Assembly (NCBI RefSeq): GCF_029504575.1
Contig: NZ_JAQFII010000001.1
Location: 3,169,001 to 3,233,000, forward strand
DNA length: 64,000 nucleotides
Source of the DNA: Streptomyces sp. SPB162
GTDB lineage: Bacteria > Actinomycetota > Actinomycetes > Streptomycetales > Streptomycetaceae
Direction of reading: 5' to 3'
This document shows, piece after piece, positions 27,759-37,195 of the stretch (positions within the stretch are counted from its first letter, which is position 1; the number at the start of each line of letters is the position of its first letter). The notes under the pieces are model-generated. The model did not search any database and had not been told where the DNA came from. It saw only the letters and a program-made list of their open reading frames with translations. The position numbers and the translations under genes were made by a program.

Positions 27759-28682
27759 TCAGGCCCCCGCGCCCGCTCCGGGCGTCCCCTCCGCCTTGGC
27801 TGAGGGCGTCCCCTCCGCCTTGGCCGCGTTCTTCGCCGCCACCACCGCGTCGAAGACGTCGCGCTTCGGCAGGCCGAGCTCGGCGGCCACGGCCACGATC
27901 GCCTCCTTGCGGCGCTCCCCCGCCTCCTCGCGCACCATCACGCGCCGCACCAGTTCGGCCGGACCCAGATCCGACGGACCCCGCTCCGGGGCGCCCTCCA
28001 CGACGACGGTGATCTCGCCGCGCACGCCCTCGGCCGCCCAGGCCGCCAGCTCGTTCAGCGGGCCGCGCTTGATCTCCTCGTACGTCTTCGTCAGCTCACG
28101 GCACACCGCCGCGCGGCGGTCGGCGCCGAACGCCTCCGCCATGGCGGCCAGCGTGTCGTCGATCCGGTGCGGCGCCTCGAAGTACACCAGCGTGCGGCGG
28201 TCGTCGGCCACCTCGCGCAGCCGCGCCAGCCGCTCCCCCGCCTTGCGCGGCAGGAAGCCCTCGAAGCAGAACCGGTCGACGGGCAGCCCGGACAGCGCGA
28301 GCGCCGTCAGCACCGCCGACGGGCCCGGCACCGCCGTGACCCTGATGCCCTTCTCCACGGCCGCCGCCACCAGCCGGTAACCGGGGTCGGAGACGGACGG
28401 CATGCCCGCGTCGGTGACGAGCAGGACGCGGGCGCCGTTCTCCAGCGCCTCGACCAGCTCGGGGGTGCGGGCGCTCTCGTTGCCCTCGAAGTACGAGACG
28501 ACCCGGCCGGTCGTGTGCACGCCGAGGCCCTGGGTCAGTCGGCGCAGCCGCCGGGTGTCCTCCGCGGCGATCACCTCCGCCGCGGTCAGTTCGGCGGCGA
28601 GGCGCGGTGGCGCGTCCTGGATGTCGCCGATCGGGGTCCCCGCCAGAACCAGTACGCCTGCGCCTGCCGCTGAGCTCGTCAC
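27759..28682 (-). CDS. rsmI: 16S rRNA (cytidine1402-2'-O)-methyltransferase
   Basis: A 307-residue tetrapyrrole-methylase-fold enzyme that 2'-O-methylates C1402 in the 30S decoding centre. Family motifs are LVLAGTPIGDIQDAPPRL, EDTRRLRRL, VTDAGMPSVSDPGYRL and VPGPSAVLTALALSGLP. The C-terminus carries two 8-residue repeats (KAEGTPSA, KAEGTPGA) from a 24-bp DNA duplication. The GTG at 28682 has a weak AGGA site; longer upstream frames add antisense-like sequence. Divergent from pmt, a common arrangement in actinobacteria. Confidence 0.94.
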   Translation of the reverse strand: MTSSAAGAGVLVLAGTPIGDIQDAPPRLAAELTAAEVIAAEDTRRLRRLTQGLGVHTTGRVVSYFEGNESARTPELVEALENGARVLLVTDAGMPSVSDPGYRLVAAAVEKGIRVTAVPGPSAVLTALALSGLPVDRFCFEGFLPRKAGERLARLREVADDRRTLVYFEAPHRIDDTLAAMAEAFGADRRAAVCRELTKTYEEIKRGPLNELAAWAAEGVRGEITVVVEGAPERGPSDLGPAELVRRVMVREEAGERRKEAIVAVAAELGLPKRDVFDAVVAAKNAAKAEGTPSAKAEGTPGAGAGA

Positions 28683-28720
28683 GGTCCTAGCTTCCCACCC
28701 GGCCGCGCTTCGCCCTCCAT

Positions 28721-28750
28721 CTCCCCCGGCTATCGCCGGGAGGTGCCCCC
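28721..28750. repeat. Intergenic hairpin element, second copy
   Basis: CTCCCCCGGCTATCGCCGGG then AGGTGCCCCC, between the divergent rsmI and pmt genes. The stem CCCGGC/GCCGGG corresponds to CCCAGC/GCTGGG in the MITE copy, a compensatory change, and the flanking G/C blocks also match. Confidence 0.65.
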
Positions 28751-28901
28751 GGACAGACCCCGGACAGACCCCGGCCTCGACCTGGGTCCCGGTCTCCGGG
28801 CAGGCTGAAAACGGGGGTCCGACACGGAAAAGACCGCTTCGTGCGGGGGAATCCGCCTGCCCGGGACCCGAAGCGGGATGCGACATCCCTACGATGGCCC
28901 G

Positions 28902-30686
28902 GTGACCAGTGACACCGCGACTCAGGCCGAACGGGACGAGGGCCTCCTCCTCCCGGAGCCGCAGCCCAGTGCATGGCAGCGGCGGCTGCGCCGCTTCGGC
29001 TATACGGAGCGGCCGCACGTGGACGTCCGCGACCGGCTCGTCGTGCCGTTCCCGGAGCCGGGGACCCGCATGTGGGGTTCGCTGGGTCTGGGCCCGGGGG
29101 CCGCGTCGAAGGTGGCGCGGCTGACCGGATGGGGCGGTCCGCTCCTGGTGGCGCTGCTGGCGGGCCTCATCCGCTTCTGGCACCTGGGCAAGCCGCACGC
29201 GGTGATATTCGACGAGACGTACTACGCGAAGGACGCGTGGTCGCTGCTCCAGTACGGCTACGAGGGCACCTGGACCGACGGCAAGGTCTCCAACCCGCAG
29301 ATCCTGGCCGATCCCCAGATCATCCCGCTGTCGCCCGATCCGGGGTACGTGGTGCACCCGCCGGTCGGCAAGTGGGTCATCGCCGTCGGTGAGCAGCTGT
29401 TCGGGCTGAACCCGTTCGGCTGGCGCTTCATGGTCGCGCTGCTCGGGACGCTGTCGGTGCTGATGGTGTGCCGGATCGGCCGCCGGCTGTTCCGCTCCAC
29501 CGCGCTCGGCTGCCTGGCCGGACTCCTGCTGTCGGTGGACGGCCTGCACTACGTGATGAGCCGTACGGCGCTGCTCGACCTGGTCATCATGTTCTTCGCG
29601 CTGGCGGCGTTCGGTTGCCTGGTCGTGGACCGCGACTGGTCGCGGGCCCGGCTGGCGGCGGCGCTGCCGGTCGGTGAGGACGGCCTGGCGGGGCCGGACC
29701 GCCGGGTCGGGGACCGCGGCGGCATGGGCTGGCGCCCGTGGCGGCTCGCGGCCGGGCTCTTCCTGGGCCTGGCGTGCGCGAGCAAGTGGAACGGCCTGTA
29801 CTTCCTGGCGGCGTTCGGGCTGATGACGATCCTGTGGGACGCCGGCTCACGCCGGGTCGCGGGCGCCAGGCACCCGTACCGGGCGGTGCTGCGCAAGGAC
29901 ACCGGCTGGGCGTTCCTGTCGGTCGTGGTCGTCGCCATCGGCACGTACCTGGTCTCGTGGACCGGCTGGTTCGTGACCAAGGGCGGCTATGGCCGCGACT
30001 GGGCCGCGCACCGCAAGGGCCTGTCCCCCGACCACATCAAGCTGCCGGTGATCGGCCGGATCGACCTCCCGCAGTTCGACATGACGTGGATGCCGGACGC
30101 CCTGCGCAGCCTGTGGCACTACGAGTTCCAGGTCTACCAGTTCAACATCGGGCTCTCCACGCCGCACATGTACCAGTCGAACCCGTGGAGCTGGATGGTC
30201 CTGGGCCGCCCCGTCTCCTACTTCTACGAGTCCCCGAAGAACGGCGCCGACGGCTGCACCGCGGCCGGGGGCTGCGCGCGCGAGATCCTCGCCATCGGCA
30301 CCCCGCTGCTCTGGTGGTCGGCGTGCTTCGCGCTGCTCTACCTGCTGTACCGCTGGGGCTTCCGCCGCGACTGGCGGGCGGGCGCGATCGTCTGCGCCGC
30401 CTTCGCCGGCTGGCTGCCCTGGATGATGTACCAGGACCGCACGATCTTCCTCTTCTACGCGGTCGCCTTCGTCCCCTACCTCTGCCTGGCCGTAGCGATG
30501 ATGGTCGGCGCCATCCTCGGCCCCCCGGGCTCCGACGAACGCCGCCGCATGTGGGGCGCGGTGGGCGCGGGCACACTCGTGCTGCTGATCGTCTGGAACT
30601 TCATCTACTTCTTCCCGATCTACACGGGCATGCCCATCTCGATGGACGCCTGGCGGGCCCGCATGTGGTTCGACTCCTGGATCTAG
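28902..30686 (+). CDS. pmt: Polyprenyl-phosphate-mannose protein O-mannosyltransferase
   Basis: A 594-residue GT39 integral membrane enzyme transferring mannose from polyprenol phosphate to secreted proteins at the membrane. The catalytic Asp-Glu motif appears in VIFDETYYAKDAWSL in the first extracytoplasmic loop, after the first helix; about ten more helices follow. The GTG at 28902 lacks a Shine-Dalgarno, but TACGAT ends 6 nt upstream, supporting a leaderless start there over an ATG at 28878. The TAG stop begins a MITE-end-like sequence. Confidence 0.93.
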   Translation: MTSDTATQAERDEGLLLPEPQPSAWQRRLRRFGYTERPHVDVRDRLVVPFPEPGTRMWGSLGLGPGAASKVARLTGWGGPLLVALLAGLIRFWHLGKPHAVIFDETYYAKDAWSLLQYGYEGTWTDGKVSNPQILADPQIIPLSPDPGYVVHPPVGKWVIAVGEQLFGLNPFGWRFMVALLGTLSVLMVCRIGRRLFRSTALGCLAGLLLSVDGLHYVMSRTALLDLVIMFFALAAFGCLVVDRDWSRARLAAALPVGEDGLAGPDRRVGDRGGMGWRPWRLAAGLFLGLACASKWNGLYFLAAFGLMTILWDAGSRRVAGARHPYRAVLRKDTGWAFLSVVVVAIGTYLVSWTGWFVTKGGYGRDWAAHRKGLSPDHIKLPVIGRIDLPQFDMTWMPDALRSLWHYEFQVYQFNIGLSTPHMYQSNPWSWMVLGRPVSYFYESPKNGADGCTAAGGCAREILAIGTPLLWWSACFALLYLLYRWGFRRDWRAGAIVCAAFAGWLPWMMYQDRTIFLFYAVAFVPYLCLAVAMMVGAILGPPGSDERRRMWGAVGAGTLVLLIVWNFIYFFPIYTGMPISMDAWRARMWFDSWI

Positions 30687-30695
30687 GCCGTGTCT
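30684..30695. repeat. MITE-end-like 12-bp sequence at the pmt stop
   Basis: TAGGCCGTGTCT equals the first 12 bases of the MITE terminal repeat, then diverges. It contains the pmt stop TAG and overlaps the stop of the next minus-strand gene. It may be the relic of an excised element; chance cannot be excluded. Confidence 0.35.
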
Positions 30696-31866
30696 ACAGA
30701 GCAGCCGCGATCTCGGAGCCGGGGTTGGGGTTGGGACCGCTCGGAGGAGGTCCGATCGGGTTCGCCGCAGGTGGGGGACTCCCTGGTCCGCGCACGTCTT
30801 CCAACACCATTTGCCCGCGCCGGTCGACGAACTTCGTGAACAGCTCCTGCGAGTACCCGAAGATGATCGCCCAGGCGATGATCTGCGCGGAGGAGTCGAG
30901 TGCGCTGAGGCCCGGAACGAATCCGCCGCGCATGAGGAGAAGTCCCCCGATAGCCGTCAGCGCTCCTGCCGGCAGCTTCAAGGCGGCCAACGCAACGGGC
31001 ACCTCATAGGAGGTGGATGTGCCGCCGATCTTCCGAAGGCCCGAGGCCGAGGCGAGGCTTGCCGCTACGAGGCCGGCGATTTCGACAATGAAATAGTCGC
31101 CACGTGTGGTGACCGCCGCGAAATTGTCGTCCACATCATCGGAGTTCGGCAAGGGATCACTTCCCGCAGGGCAGACCACCTTGTAGTCAACCGCCGGTTT
31201 CTCTGGCGGCAGCACTTCCGACGCGATGGATTCCATGGATCGCTGTGGGTTGAAGCAGAGGGGTACCACCTCCGGCCAGATCGCCGTGAACACACCGACG
31301 CTCACCGCCAGAACGAACAGGAAGCCGGTCACCATCCACACGATGCGCACGAAGCTACCGGCGCGCAGTTTCTCGCGGAGGCTGACCGCCTGAGCGGCTT
31401 CGACCGCCTCGGTGATCTTTACGACGTCCTGATTCGTCAACTTGTCGTATCGCCGGATATCCTCGACGCATTTCCTGCGTTCATCATCCGAGGAAAGATG
31501 CTCCCTGATGACGGCGAGCAAGCTGGGAAGATACGGCTTGATGGTCTCGGGATGCGAGATGAAGGACTTCACCCAGAGCAACCGGGCCGAGTTCAGGTGG
31601 ATCTGAGCAGCCGTCACATGTGACCCGAGAGGGGTCCTGTGGTGTTTTTCAAAGTTGAGCAACTGGTATGCGGCATTCAATTCACGCCGCGCCGCCGCCA
31701 TCAACTTCTTGCCGTTGGGGTCCCCGGAAATCTGGGCCTCTCTGGCCTCTACAAAAGCTCGCATTTTGCGAATATTGGCGCGGCCCTCTTCGCTGAGCTC
31801 CCAAGAATGCCGCTCGCGCCACCACTCGCGCATCCGCCCCAAATATTTATGTGCCATCTTTCCCAT
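30694..31866 (-). CDS. Hypothetical membrane protein
   Basis: A 390-residue protein I do not recognise. Residues 1-170 are soluble, charged and helical (including HVTAAQIHLNSARLLWVKSF and SDDERRKCVEDIRRYDKL). Four hydrophobic segments follow: IVWMVTGFLFVLAVSVGVF, YFIVEIAGLVAASLASASG, LKLPAGALTAIGGLLLM and IIAWAIIFGYSQELF. A Pro/Gly-rich tail ends the protein. The ATG at 31866 has GAGGG upstream. Codons use A/T more than neighbouring genes, so recent acquisition is possible. Confidence 0.75.
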   Translation of the reverse strand: MGKMAHKYLGRMREWWRERHSWELSEEGRANIRKMRAFVEAREAQISGDPNGKKLMAAARRELNAAYQLLNFEKHHRTPLGSHVTAAQIHLNSARLLWVKSFISHPETIKPYLPSLLAVIREHLSSDDERRKCVEDIRRYDKLTNQDVVKITEAVEAAQAVSLREKLRAGSFVRIVWMVTGFLFVLAVSVGVFTAIWPEVVPLCFNPQRSMESIASEVLPPEKPAVDYKVVCPAGSDPLPNSDDVDDNFAAVTTRGDYFIVEIAGLVAASLASASGLRKIGGTSTSYEVPVALAALKLPAGALTAIGGLLLMRGGFVPGLSALDSSAQIIAWAIIFGYSQELFTKFVDRRGQMVLEDVRGPGSPPPAANPIGPPPSGPNPNPGSEIAAAL

Positions 31867-32082
31867 GCCGCCCTCACTACCCGGACAGAATGAATAAATC
31901 ACACTAGTTAGCCCATAGGGTGCACCCAGGCCGTCCATCCGGGTGACCAGGGTGACGAAACCGGCGCCACCGGTCGAGTGGCTGGTCTTCGACGCTTGGT
32001 CCGAACCTGATGCAGACGCGTGCTCCTAATGAGACCCCCTGTGTCACTGGTGTCCCGTAAAGTGCGATGACGAGCGCTTTCT

Positions 32083-32096
32083 TTGAACGCGTTCAA
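32083..32096. promoter_or_regulatory. Palindrome upstream of the PBP gene
   Basis: TTGAACGCGTTCAA is a perfect 14-bp palindrome ending 20 nt before the penicillin-binding protein ATG, downstream of a possible -10 (TAAAGT, near 32059). In the 5' leader it could be a repressor operator. Confidence 0.5.
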
Positions 32097-32116
32097 CTCA
32101 CGAGGGGGATGGGAAA

Positions 32117-33733
32117 ATGCAACGGGGTGCGAAGGTCGGCATAGTCGGTGGGGTTGTCGCCGGGATGTTGGGGGTTGCCGGGTACGGGGTCTACAACGTG
32201 CTGGACGCGCTGAACAGCGACAGCTCGTCGACGAGTAAGGCCGGTTCGGCGAAGAGCGCGGGGCCGCCGAAGGCCGAGGAGATCACCGAGACCGCGGCCG
32301 ACTTCCTCGCCGCCTGGTCCTCGGGCGACACCGCGAAGGCCGCGAGCCTCACGGACTCCCCACAGACCGCCACCGCCGCCCTGACCGGGTACAAGGACAA
32401 GGCGCACGTCACGGCCGTGAAGGCGACCCCGGGCACCGCCATCGGCGGCAAGGTGCCGTTCGGGGTGGCCGCCACGCTCTCGTTCGAGGGCAAGTCCGCG
32501 CCGTGGACGTACGACTCCGCCCTCACCGTCATCCGCGGGGCGAGCGGGAAGCCCGTCGTCCAGTGGAAGGCCGCCGTGGTGCATCCGAAGCTCGCGGAGG
32601 GCGCGAGCCTGGAGACCGGCACCGCCAAGCAGCCCACGCTGGACTTCACCGACCGGCACGGCAAGGTCCTCGATCCGGCCAAGTACCCGTCGCTGGGACG
32701 GTTCTTCACCCAGCTGCGGAGCAAGTACGCCGCCAAGGCCTCCGGCGGCACCCCCGGCGTCGAGACCTGGATCGACAGCGCGGACGGCACCGTGGCCGAG
32801 ACACTGCAGGTGATCGTCAAGGGCACCGGCAGCACGTTCCCGACCACGCTCGACGCGGACATCCAGAGCGCGGCCGAGAAGGCCGTCCTGAAGCGGTCCG
32901 GCTCCGCCGTCACCGCACTGGACGTGAACACCGGCGGGGTGCTGGCCATCGCCAACAACCCGGCCACCGGCACCAACCTGGCCTTCGCCGCCACCGCCGC
33001 ACCCGGCTCGACCTTCAAGGTCGTCACGGCGGCGGCGCTGCTGAAGGCGGGCGTCACGCCGTCCACCAAGGTGCAGTGCAAGGCACACGACAACGTCCAC
33101 CAGGGGAAGATGTACAAGAACGTGGAGAAGGAGGGGAACCTCCAGGCCACCTTCGCCTGGGACTTCGCCAACTCCTGCAACACCGCCTTCATCTCGCAGG
33201 TCGACAAGGTCCCCGGGAACACGCTCCAGAACACCGCTCACGATGTCTTCGGCCTCGGTCAGGACTGGGGAATCGGCGTCAGCACCAAGAAGAGCAGCAT
33301 CCCCGGCGGCACCGGTGACGAGCTGACGTCGGAGATGATCGGCCAGGGCATGATCACGGCCAGCCCGCTGGACATGGCGTCCGTCGCGGCCACGGCCAAG
33401 AACGGGCGCTTCCACCAGCCGCGGATCGTGGCCGCCGACCTCATCCCGGACCGGCCGTCGATCAGCACGACCCCGCTGTCGTCCGGCGTCAAGAGCTCCC
33501 TGCAGCAGATGATGCGGCAGACCGCGCAGAGCGGCACCGCCGCCACGGCGATGAGCGGCGTCAACGGCAACGTGGGCGCGAAGACCGGGTCCGCCGAGGA
33601 CGGGGAGGGGCAGCCGAACGGCTGGTTCCTCGCCTACCGCGACGACGTCGCCGCGAGCGCCATCGTGCAGAACGGCGGGCACGGCGGCGACTCCGCCGGG
33701 CCGATCGTGGCGGCCGTGCTCAAGGCGTCATAG
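32117..33733 (+). CDS. Penicillin-binding protein (transpeptidase, MecA_N/NTF2-like N-domain)
   Basis: A 538-residue membrane-anchored D,D-transpeptidase that cross-links peptidoglycan outside the membrane. One N-terminal helix (VGIVGGVVAGMLGVAGYGVY) is followed by an NTF2-like MecA_N domain (about 52-155), a dimerisation region, and the transpeptidase domain with SxxK (PGSTFK), SxN (NSCN) and KTG (AKTGSA) motifs intact. It is shorter than cell-division class B enzymes and resembles the several PbpA-like paralogues of streptomycetes. GGGGGATGGGAAA precedes the ATG. Confidence 0.93.
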   Translation: MQRGAKVGIVGGVVAGMLGVAGYGVYNVLDALNSDSSSTSKAGSAKSAGPPKAEEITETAADFLAAWSSGDTAKAASLTDSPQTATAALTGYKDKAHVTAVKATPGTAIGGKVPFGVAATLSFEGKSAPWTYDSALTVIRGASGKPVVQWKAAVVHPKLAEGASLETGTAKQPTLDFTDRHGKVLDPAKYPSLGRFFTQLRSKYAAKASGGTPGVETWIDSADGTVAETLQVIVKGTGSTFPTTLDADIQSAAEKAVLKRSGSAVTALDVNTGGVLAIANNPATGTNLAFAATAAPGSTFKVVTAAALLKAGVTPSTKVQCKAHDNVHQGKMYKNVEKEGNLQATFAWDFANSCNTAFISQVDKVPGNTLQNTAHDVFGLGQDWGIGVSTKKSSIPGGTGDELTSEMIGQGMITASPLDMASVAATAKNGRFHQPRIVAADLIPDRPSISTTPLSSGVKSSLQQMMRQTAQSGTAATAMSGVNGNVGAKTGSAEDGEGQPNGWFLAYRDDVAASAIVQNGGHGGDSAGPIVAAVLKAS

Positions 33734-33783
33734 GCCTCGCGCCGCGTAACCCCCGCACCCGACCGGGGCTCCGGCCCCCGCCG

Positions 33784-34983
33784 TCAACGCAGCGCGGCCA
33801 CGCACTCCCGTACCGCCCGGACCAGGGCCTGGGCGCGGGGGTCGGAGGTGACGTTCTTCTGCATGCCGTTGGTGATGTAGCCGAAGCCGATGCCGGCGTC
33901 CGGGTCCGCGAAGGCCAGTGGGCCGCCGCGGCCGGGGTGGCCGAACGAGGTGGGGCCGAGGAACGGGGAGGACGGGCCGTGCAGCATGTAGCCGAGGCCG
34001 AACCGGGTGTTGACGACGAGTACCTCGTCAGGACCGTCCGACTCGACGGTGCGGGCGCCGGTGACGGTGGCCGGGGCGAAGAGCATCCGGCTGTCGGCGT
34101 CGCTCTCCCGGTACCCGTCCACGTCGCCCACGAGAGCCGCGTAGAAACGGGCCAGTGAGCGGGCTGTGGCGATGCCGTTCGAGGCCGCCAGTTCACCCGC
34201 CCGGTAGACCGGGTCGTTCTCGTCCGGGAGCGGGGTGATCGCGGCGAAGGCCCGGCGGGTGAGGGAGTCCGGGTTCGCGTAGGCGTCGTGGACCGACTGC
34301 TTGGGACGGGCGCGCAGCCCGGTCGCGGCGGCCGGGACCGGCGGCGGGACGTCGGCGATCCGCCCGACGCGGTGCGCCTCGCCCGGCGGCAGGCCCACCC
34401 ACAGGTCCAGGCCGAGCGGCCGGGTGATCTCCTCGGCGATGTAGCGGCCGAGGCTGCGCCCCGAGGCCCGCTGGACGATCTCGCCGAGCAGCCAGCTGTA
34501 GGTCTGGGCGTGGTAGCCGTGCGTGGTGCCCGGCGCGAAGAGCGGGGTCTGTGCGGCGACGGCGCGCGGTCCTGACAAGCCGTCGAGGGCCTGTTCCGGG
34601 GTGAGGGGCACGTCGAGCGCGGGGACACCGGCCCGGTGGGCGAGGACGTCCCGTACGGTCACCCGGTCCTTGCCCGCGGCCTTGAAGGCGGGCCAGTACG
34701 TACCGACCGGGGCGTCCAGGTCGAGCTGGCCGCGCTGGTGGAGCAGGAGCAGGCAGGCCGCCGCCGGGCCCTTGGTGGCGGACCGGACGATCTGCGCGGT
34801 GTCCTCGCGCCAGGGCTCGTCCCCGTCCGCGTCCGCCGTGCCGGCCCACAGGTCGACGACCTTGCGGCCGTCGCGGTAGAGGGCGAAGGCAGCGCCGCGG
34901 TCGCCGCGCTGCTCGAAGTTGCGTGCGAACGCCTCGCGGACCGGCTCGAAGCCGTCCGTCGCCGTCCCGTGGACGTCCACCAC
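33784..34983 (-). CDS. Serine hydrolase (class C beta-lactamase / EstB family)
   Basis: A 399-residue cytoplasmic-looking beta-lactamase-fold hydrolase without a signal peptide. The nucleophile is in SATK (SxxK), a Tyr motif lies in TYSWLLGEI and a late GHPGRGG matches the HxG position. Members act as esterases or D-amino peptidases; the substrate is not predictable. The GTG at 34983 has GGGAG about 9 nt upstream and gives the usual family start VDVHGT; Met at 35028 is the alternative. Convergent with the PBP gene. Confidence 0.87.
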   Translation of the reverse strand: MVDVHGTATDGFEPVREAFARNFEQRGDRGAAFALYRDGRKVVDLWAGTADADGDEPWREDTAQIVRSATKGPAAACLLLLHQRGQLDLDAPVGTYWPAFKAAGKDRVTVRDVLAHRAGVPALDVPLTPEQALDGLSGPRAVAAQTPLFAPGTTHGYHAQTYSWLLGEIVQRASGRSLGRYIAEEITRPLGLDLWVGLPPGEAHRVGRIADVPPPVPAAATGLRARPKQSVHDAYANPDSLTRRAFAAITPLPDENDPVYRAGELAASNGIATARSLARFYAALVGDVDGYRESDADSRMLFAPATVTGARTVESDGPDEVLVVNTRFGLGYMLHGPSSPFLGPTSFGHPGRGGPLAFADPDAGIGFGYITNGMQKNVTSDPRAQALVRAVRECVAALR

Positions 34984-35120
34984 CGTTGTCGCTCCCGCTC
35001 CGCGCCCGACATGAATCCGCACCCCCATGGTGCACGGCGCGCACGCACATCCCAACCCCGGCCTTCCCCCATCCCTTCCCTCGTCCCTCTCCTGCGACCC
35101 TCCGGAAAGCGGAACGGGAC

Positions 35121-35153
35121 CGCGCCCCGCTCATGGAGCTCGAGCGGGGCGCG
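35121..35153 (-). terminator. Hairpin after the GH6 gene
   Basis: CGCGCCCCGCTC (35121-35132) and GAGCGGGGCGCG (35142-35153) form a perfect 12-bp stem with a 9-nt loop, 42 nt past the GH6 stop. Confidence 0.75.
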
Positions 35154-35194
35154 GGTGGGCGGGCCCGGCAGGGCGGGCACCACGGGTGGGGCGG

Positions 35195-36978
35195 TCAGAG
35201 CGCCGGGTAGGCGTTCTTCAGGAGCTCCTGGAACTGGGCGGAGAACCACTGACCCGCCAGGGGCGAGTTCGCCAGCGCGCCGCTCATGCTGTTGCCGTTG
35301 CGGCCGTTGCCGGTGTAGGTCGGGTCGCACATCCGGTCGAATCCCTTGCCCTCGTCGTTCGGGATCGCCGTGCTGGAACCGTCGGACTCACCCGGCGGCT
35401 TCACCCACACATAGGCGTCGATACCGGCGGCCGGAGCCGCGGTGGGCCGCTGGCCGAGACCCGCGCCGGACTGGTTGCACCAGTTGCCGAGGTGGATGCG
35501 ACGGTCGGTGCGACCCCCGTTGACGTAGGTGTCCACGCTGGTCGTCGCCCCCGGTCCGGTGGGCCGGGCCGTACCGCCCCAGCCGTTGCGGGAGGTGTCG
35601 ATCAGCATGCCGAGATTGGAGTTGAAGCCGGTCGTCACCAGGAGGGTGCGCAACGCCTGGGCGTAGGTCTGCTCGTCGACGTAGTAGTTCCAGTCCACCC
35701 ACTTCGACTGCCGGACCGACGTGCCGTTCACGTTGTCGGTGATCTTGAAGAACGGCTCGGTCGTCGCACCGTAGTTGGCGGTGTTGACGATGAAGCCCGT
35801 CACGTCGTTGACGGTGGCACCGCCCGTCGTCGCGGCCTTCAGGAACCCCTGGGCGGCCGGGCCCATGTTGGTGTCCCAGCCCAGCCAGCCGTGGTGGCCG
35901 GCGTCGATGTAGTTGTAGACGTTGGAGATCGCGCCCAGCTTGTGCAGCGCGTAGCCGACGCCGGCCTCGTAGTTGCCGTTGGCCTTCATCGTCGCGCACG
36001 CCTCGGTCGAGCCGGCGGTGCCGCCCGCGTTGGTGACCAGGTTGGGCAGCGAGTCCGGCTCGATGACCGTGACGACGCGCAGCGCGGCGTAGGCCGGGTC
36101 GGCGATGATCGCGGCGATCGGGTCGATGTACTCGGTCTTGTAGCGGCTCAGCTCGGTCGCGCCGAGTTCACCGTTGGACGCGAGCGCGGCGCAGTCGCGG
36201 CCCGGCAGGTCGTAGATGACCAGCTCGATGGTGAGCGGCTGTCCCGCGGCCTGGGTGACCGCCTTGTTCAGGTGGGCGCGCAGGGGCCCATGCCACCGTT
36301 CACCCCGTTGATCGCCGCGATGCGGTCGAGCCATACGGCCGTCGGCTGGTTGGCCACGCGGCTGCCACCGGGTTCGGCGGCCGCCTTCGCGGACCACTCC
36401 GGGTTGACGTAGCCCTTGGCGCCCACGTACGGGTTGTCGACCCGCGTGCCGGGCGGAGGCGTGGTGGGCGGGGTCGTCGGCGGGTCGGTCGGCGGGGTCG
36501 TCGGCGGAGTGGTCGGCGGGGTCGTGGGGGGAGTGGTCGGGCCGCCGTTGCAGGCGACACCGTTGAGGGTGAAGGCGGTGGGGCTCGTGTTCGTGCCGCT
36601 GTAGGAGCCGTTGAAGCCGAAGCCGGTGGAACCGCCGGTTCCCAGCGACCCGTTGTACGACAGGTTCTTGGCGGTGACGGCGGCGCCGCTCTGCGCGATG
36701 TCCGCGCTCCAGCCCTGCGTCACCTTCTGGTTGCCGGCGAAGGACCAGCCCAACGTCCAAGAGGTGACTGCGGGGCCGGTGTTGGTAACGGTGACTTGGG
36801 CAGTGAAACCGTTGTTCCACTGGCTCTGCACCGTATACGCGACCGAACAGCCGGCAACCGCGTCCGAAGCGGCCGAGGCGTTGGTTGCGGTGAACGCCGC
36901 GGCGGTACCGCTGCCGGTGGCGATCAGGACGCCTGCGGCCATCAGGGCCGTACGGCGTCGTCGTGTTGGAGCTCTCAT
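35195..36978 (-). pseudogene. Secreted GH6 cellulase (cellobiohydrolase/endoglucanase) with CBM2, frameshifted
   Basis: Order: signal peptide (residues 1-38), CBM2 cellulose-binding module (about 40-143), a PTTPP repeat linker, and a GH6 catalytic domain. The first frame stops at 36268 after INGVNGGMGPCAPT; from about 36290 to 35195 the GH6 domain continues in another frame as LRAHLNKAVTQAAGQPLTIE, with YDLPGRDCAAL, VIEPDSLPNL and WVKPPGESDG intact. Removing two C's (or adding one) at 36284-36290 restores GMGLRAHL. The ATG has GGAGG upstream and a CebR-type operator lies 89 nt away. Either a very recent mutation or a sequencing error. Confidence 0.9.
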
Positions 36979-37066
36979 GTGCGGACTACCTCCGTAGTGG
37001 GGTTGACCTTCAAGTGGTCGAGGGAGGTGGTGCGTTGATGCCCGTTTCGGTTACACCCTCTTAACG

Positions 37067-37080
37067 TGGGAGCGCTCCCA
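37067..37080. promoter_or_regulatory. CebR-type operator of the cellulase gene
   Basis: TGGGAGCGCTCCCA is a perfect palindrome identical to the published CebR consensus of cellulose/cello-oligosaccharide-induced genes in Streptomyces. It lies 89 nt upstream of the GH6 start codon, in the promoter region. Confidence 0.92.
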
Positions 37081-37195
37081 TAGTTAAGCGTTGACCAAGT
37101 CCTGTCAACGCTTCAAACAGAACCGCCGTCAGTCGGCGGCGACTTGTCCGCGCAGCCGCCGCCGCTTGCCCCGCCGAGCGGTATCCGCTCCCCCG

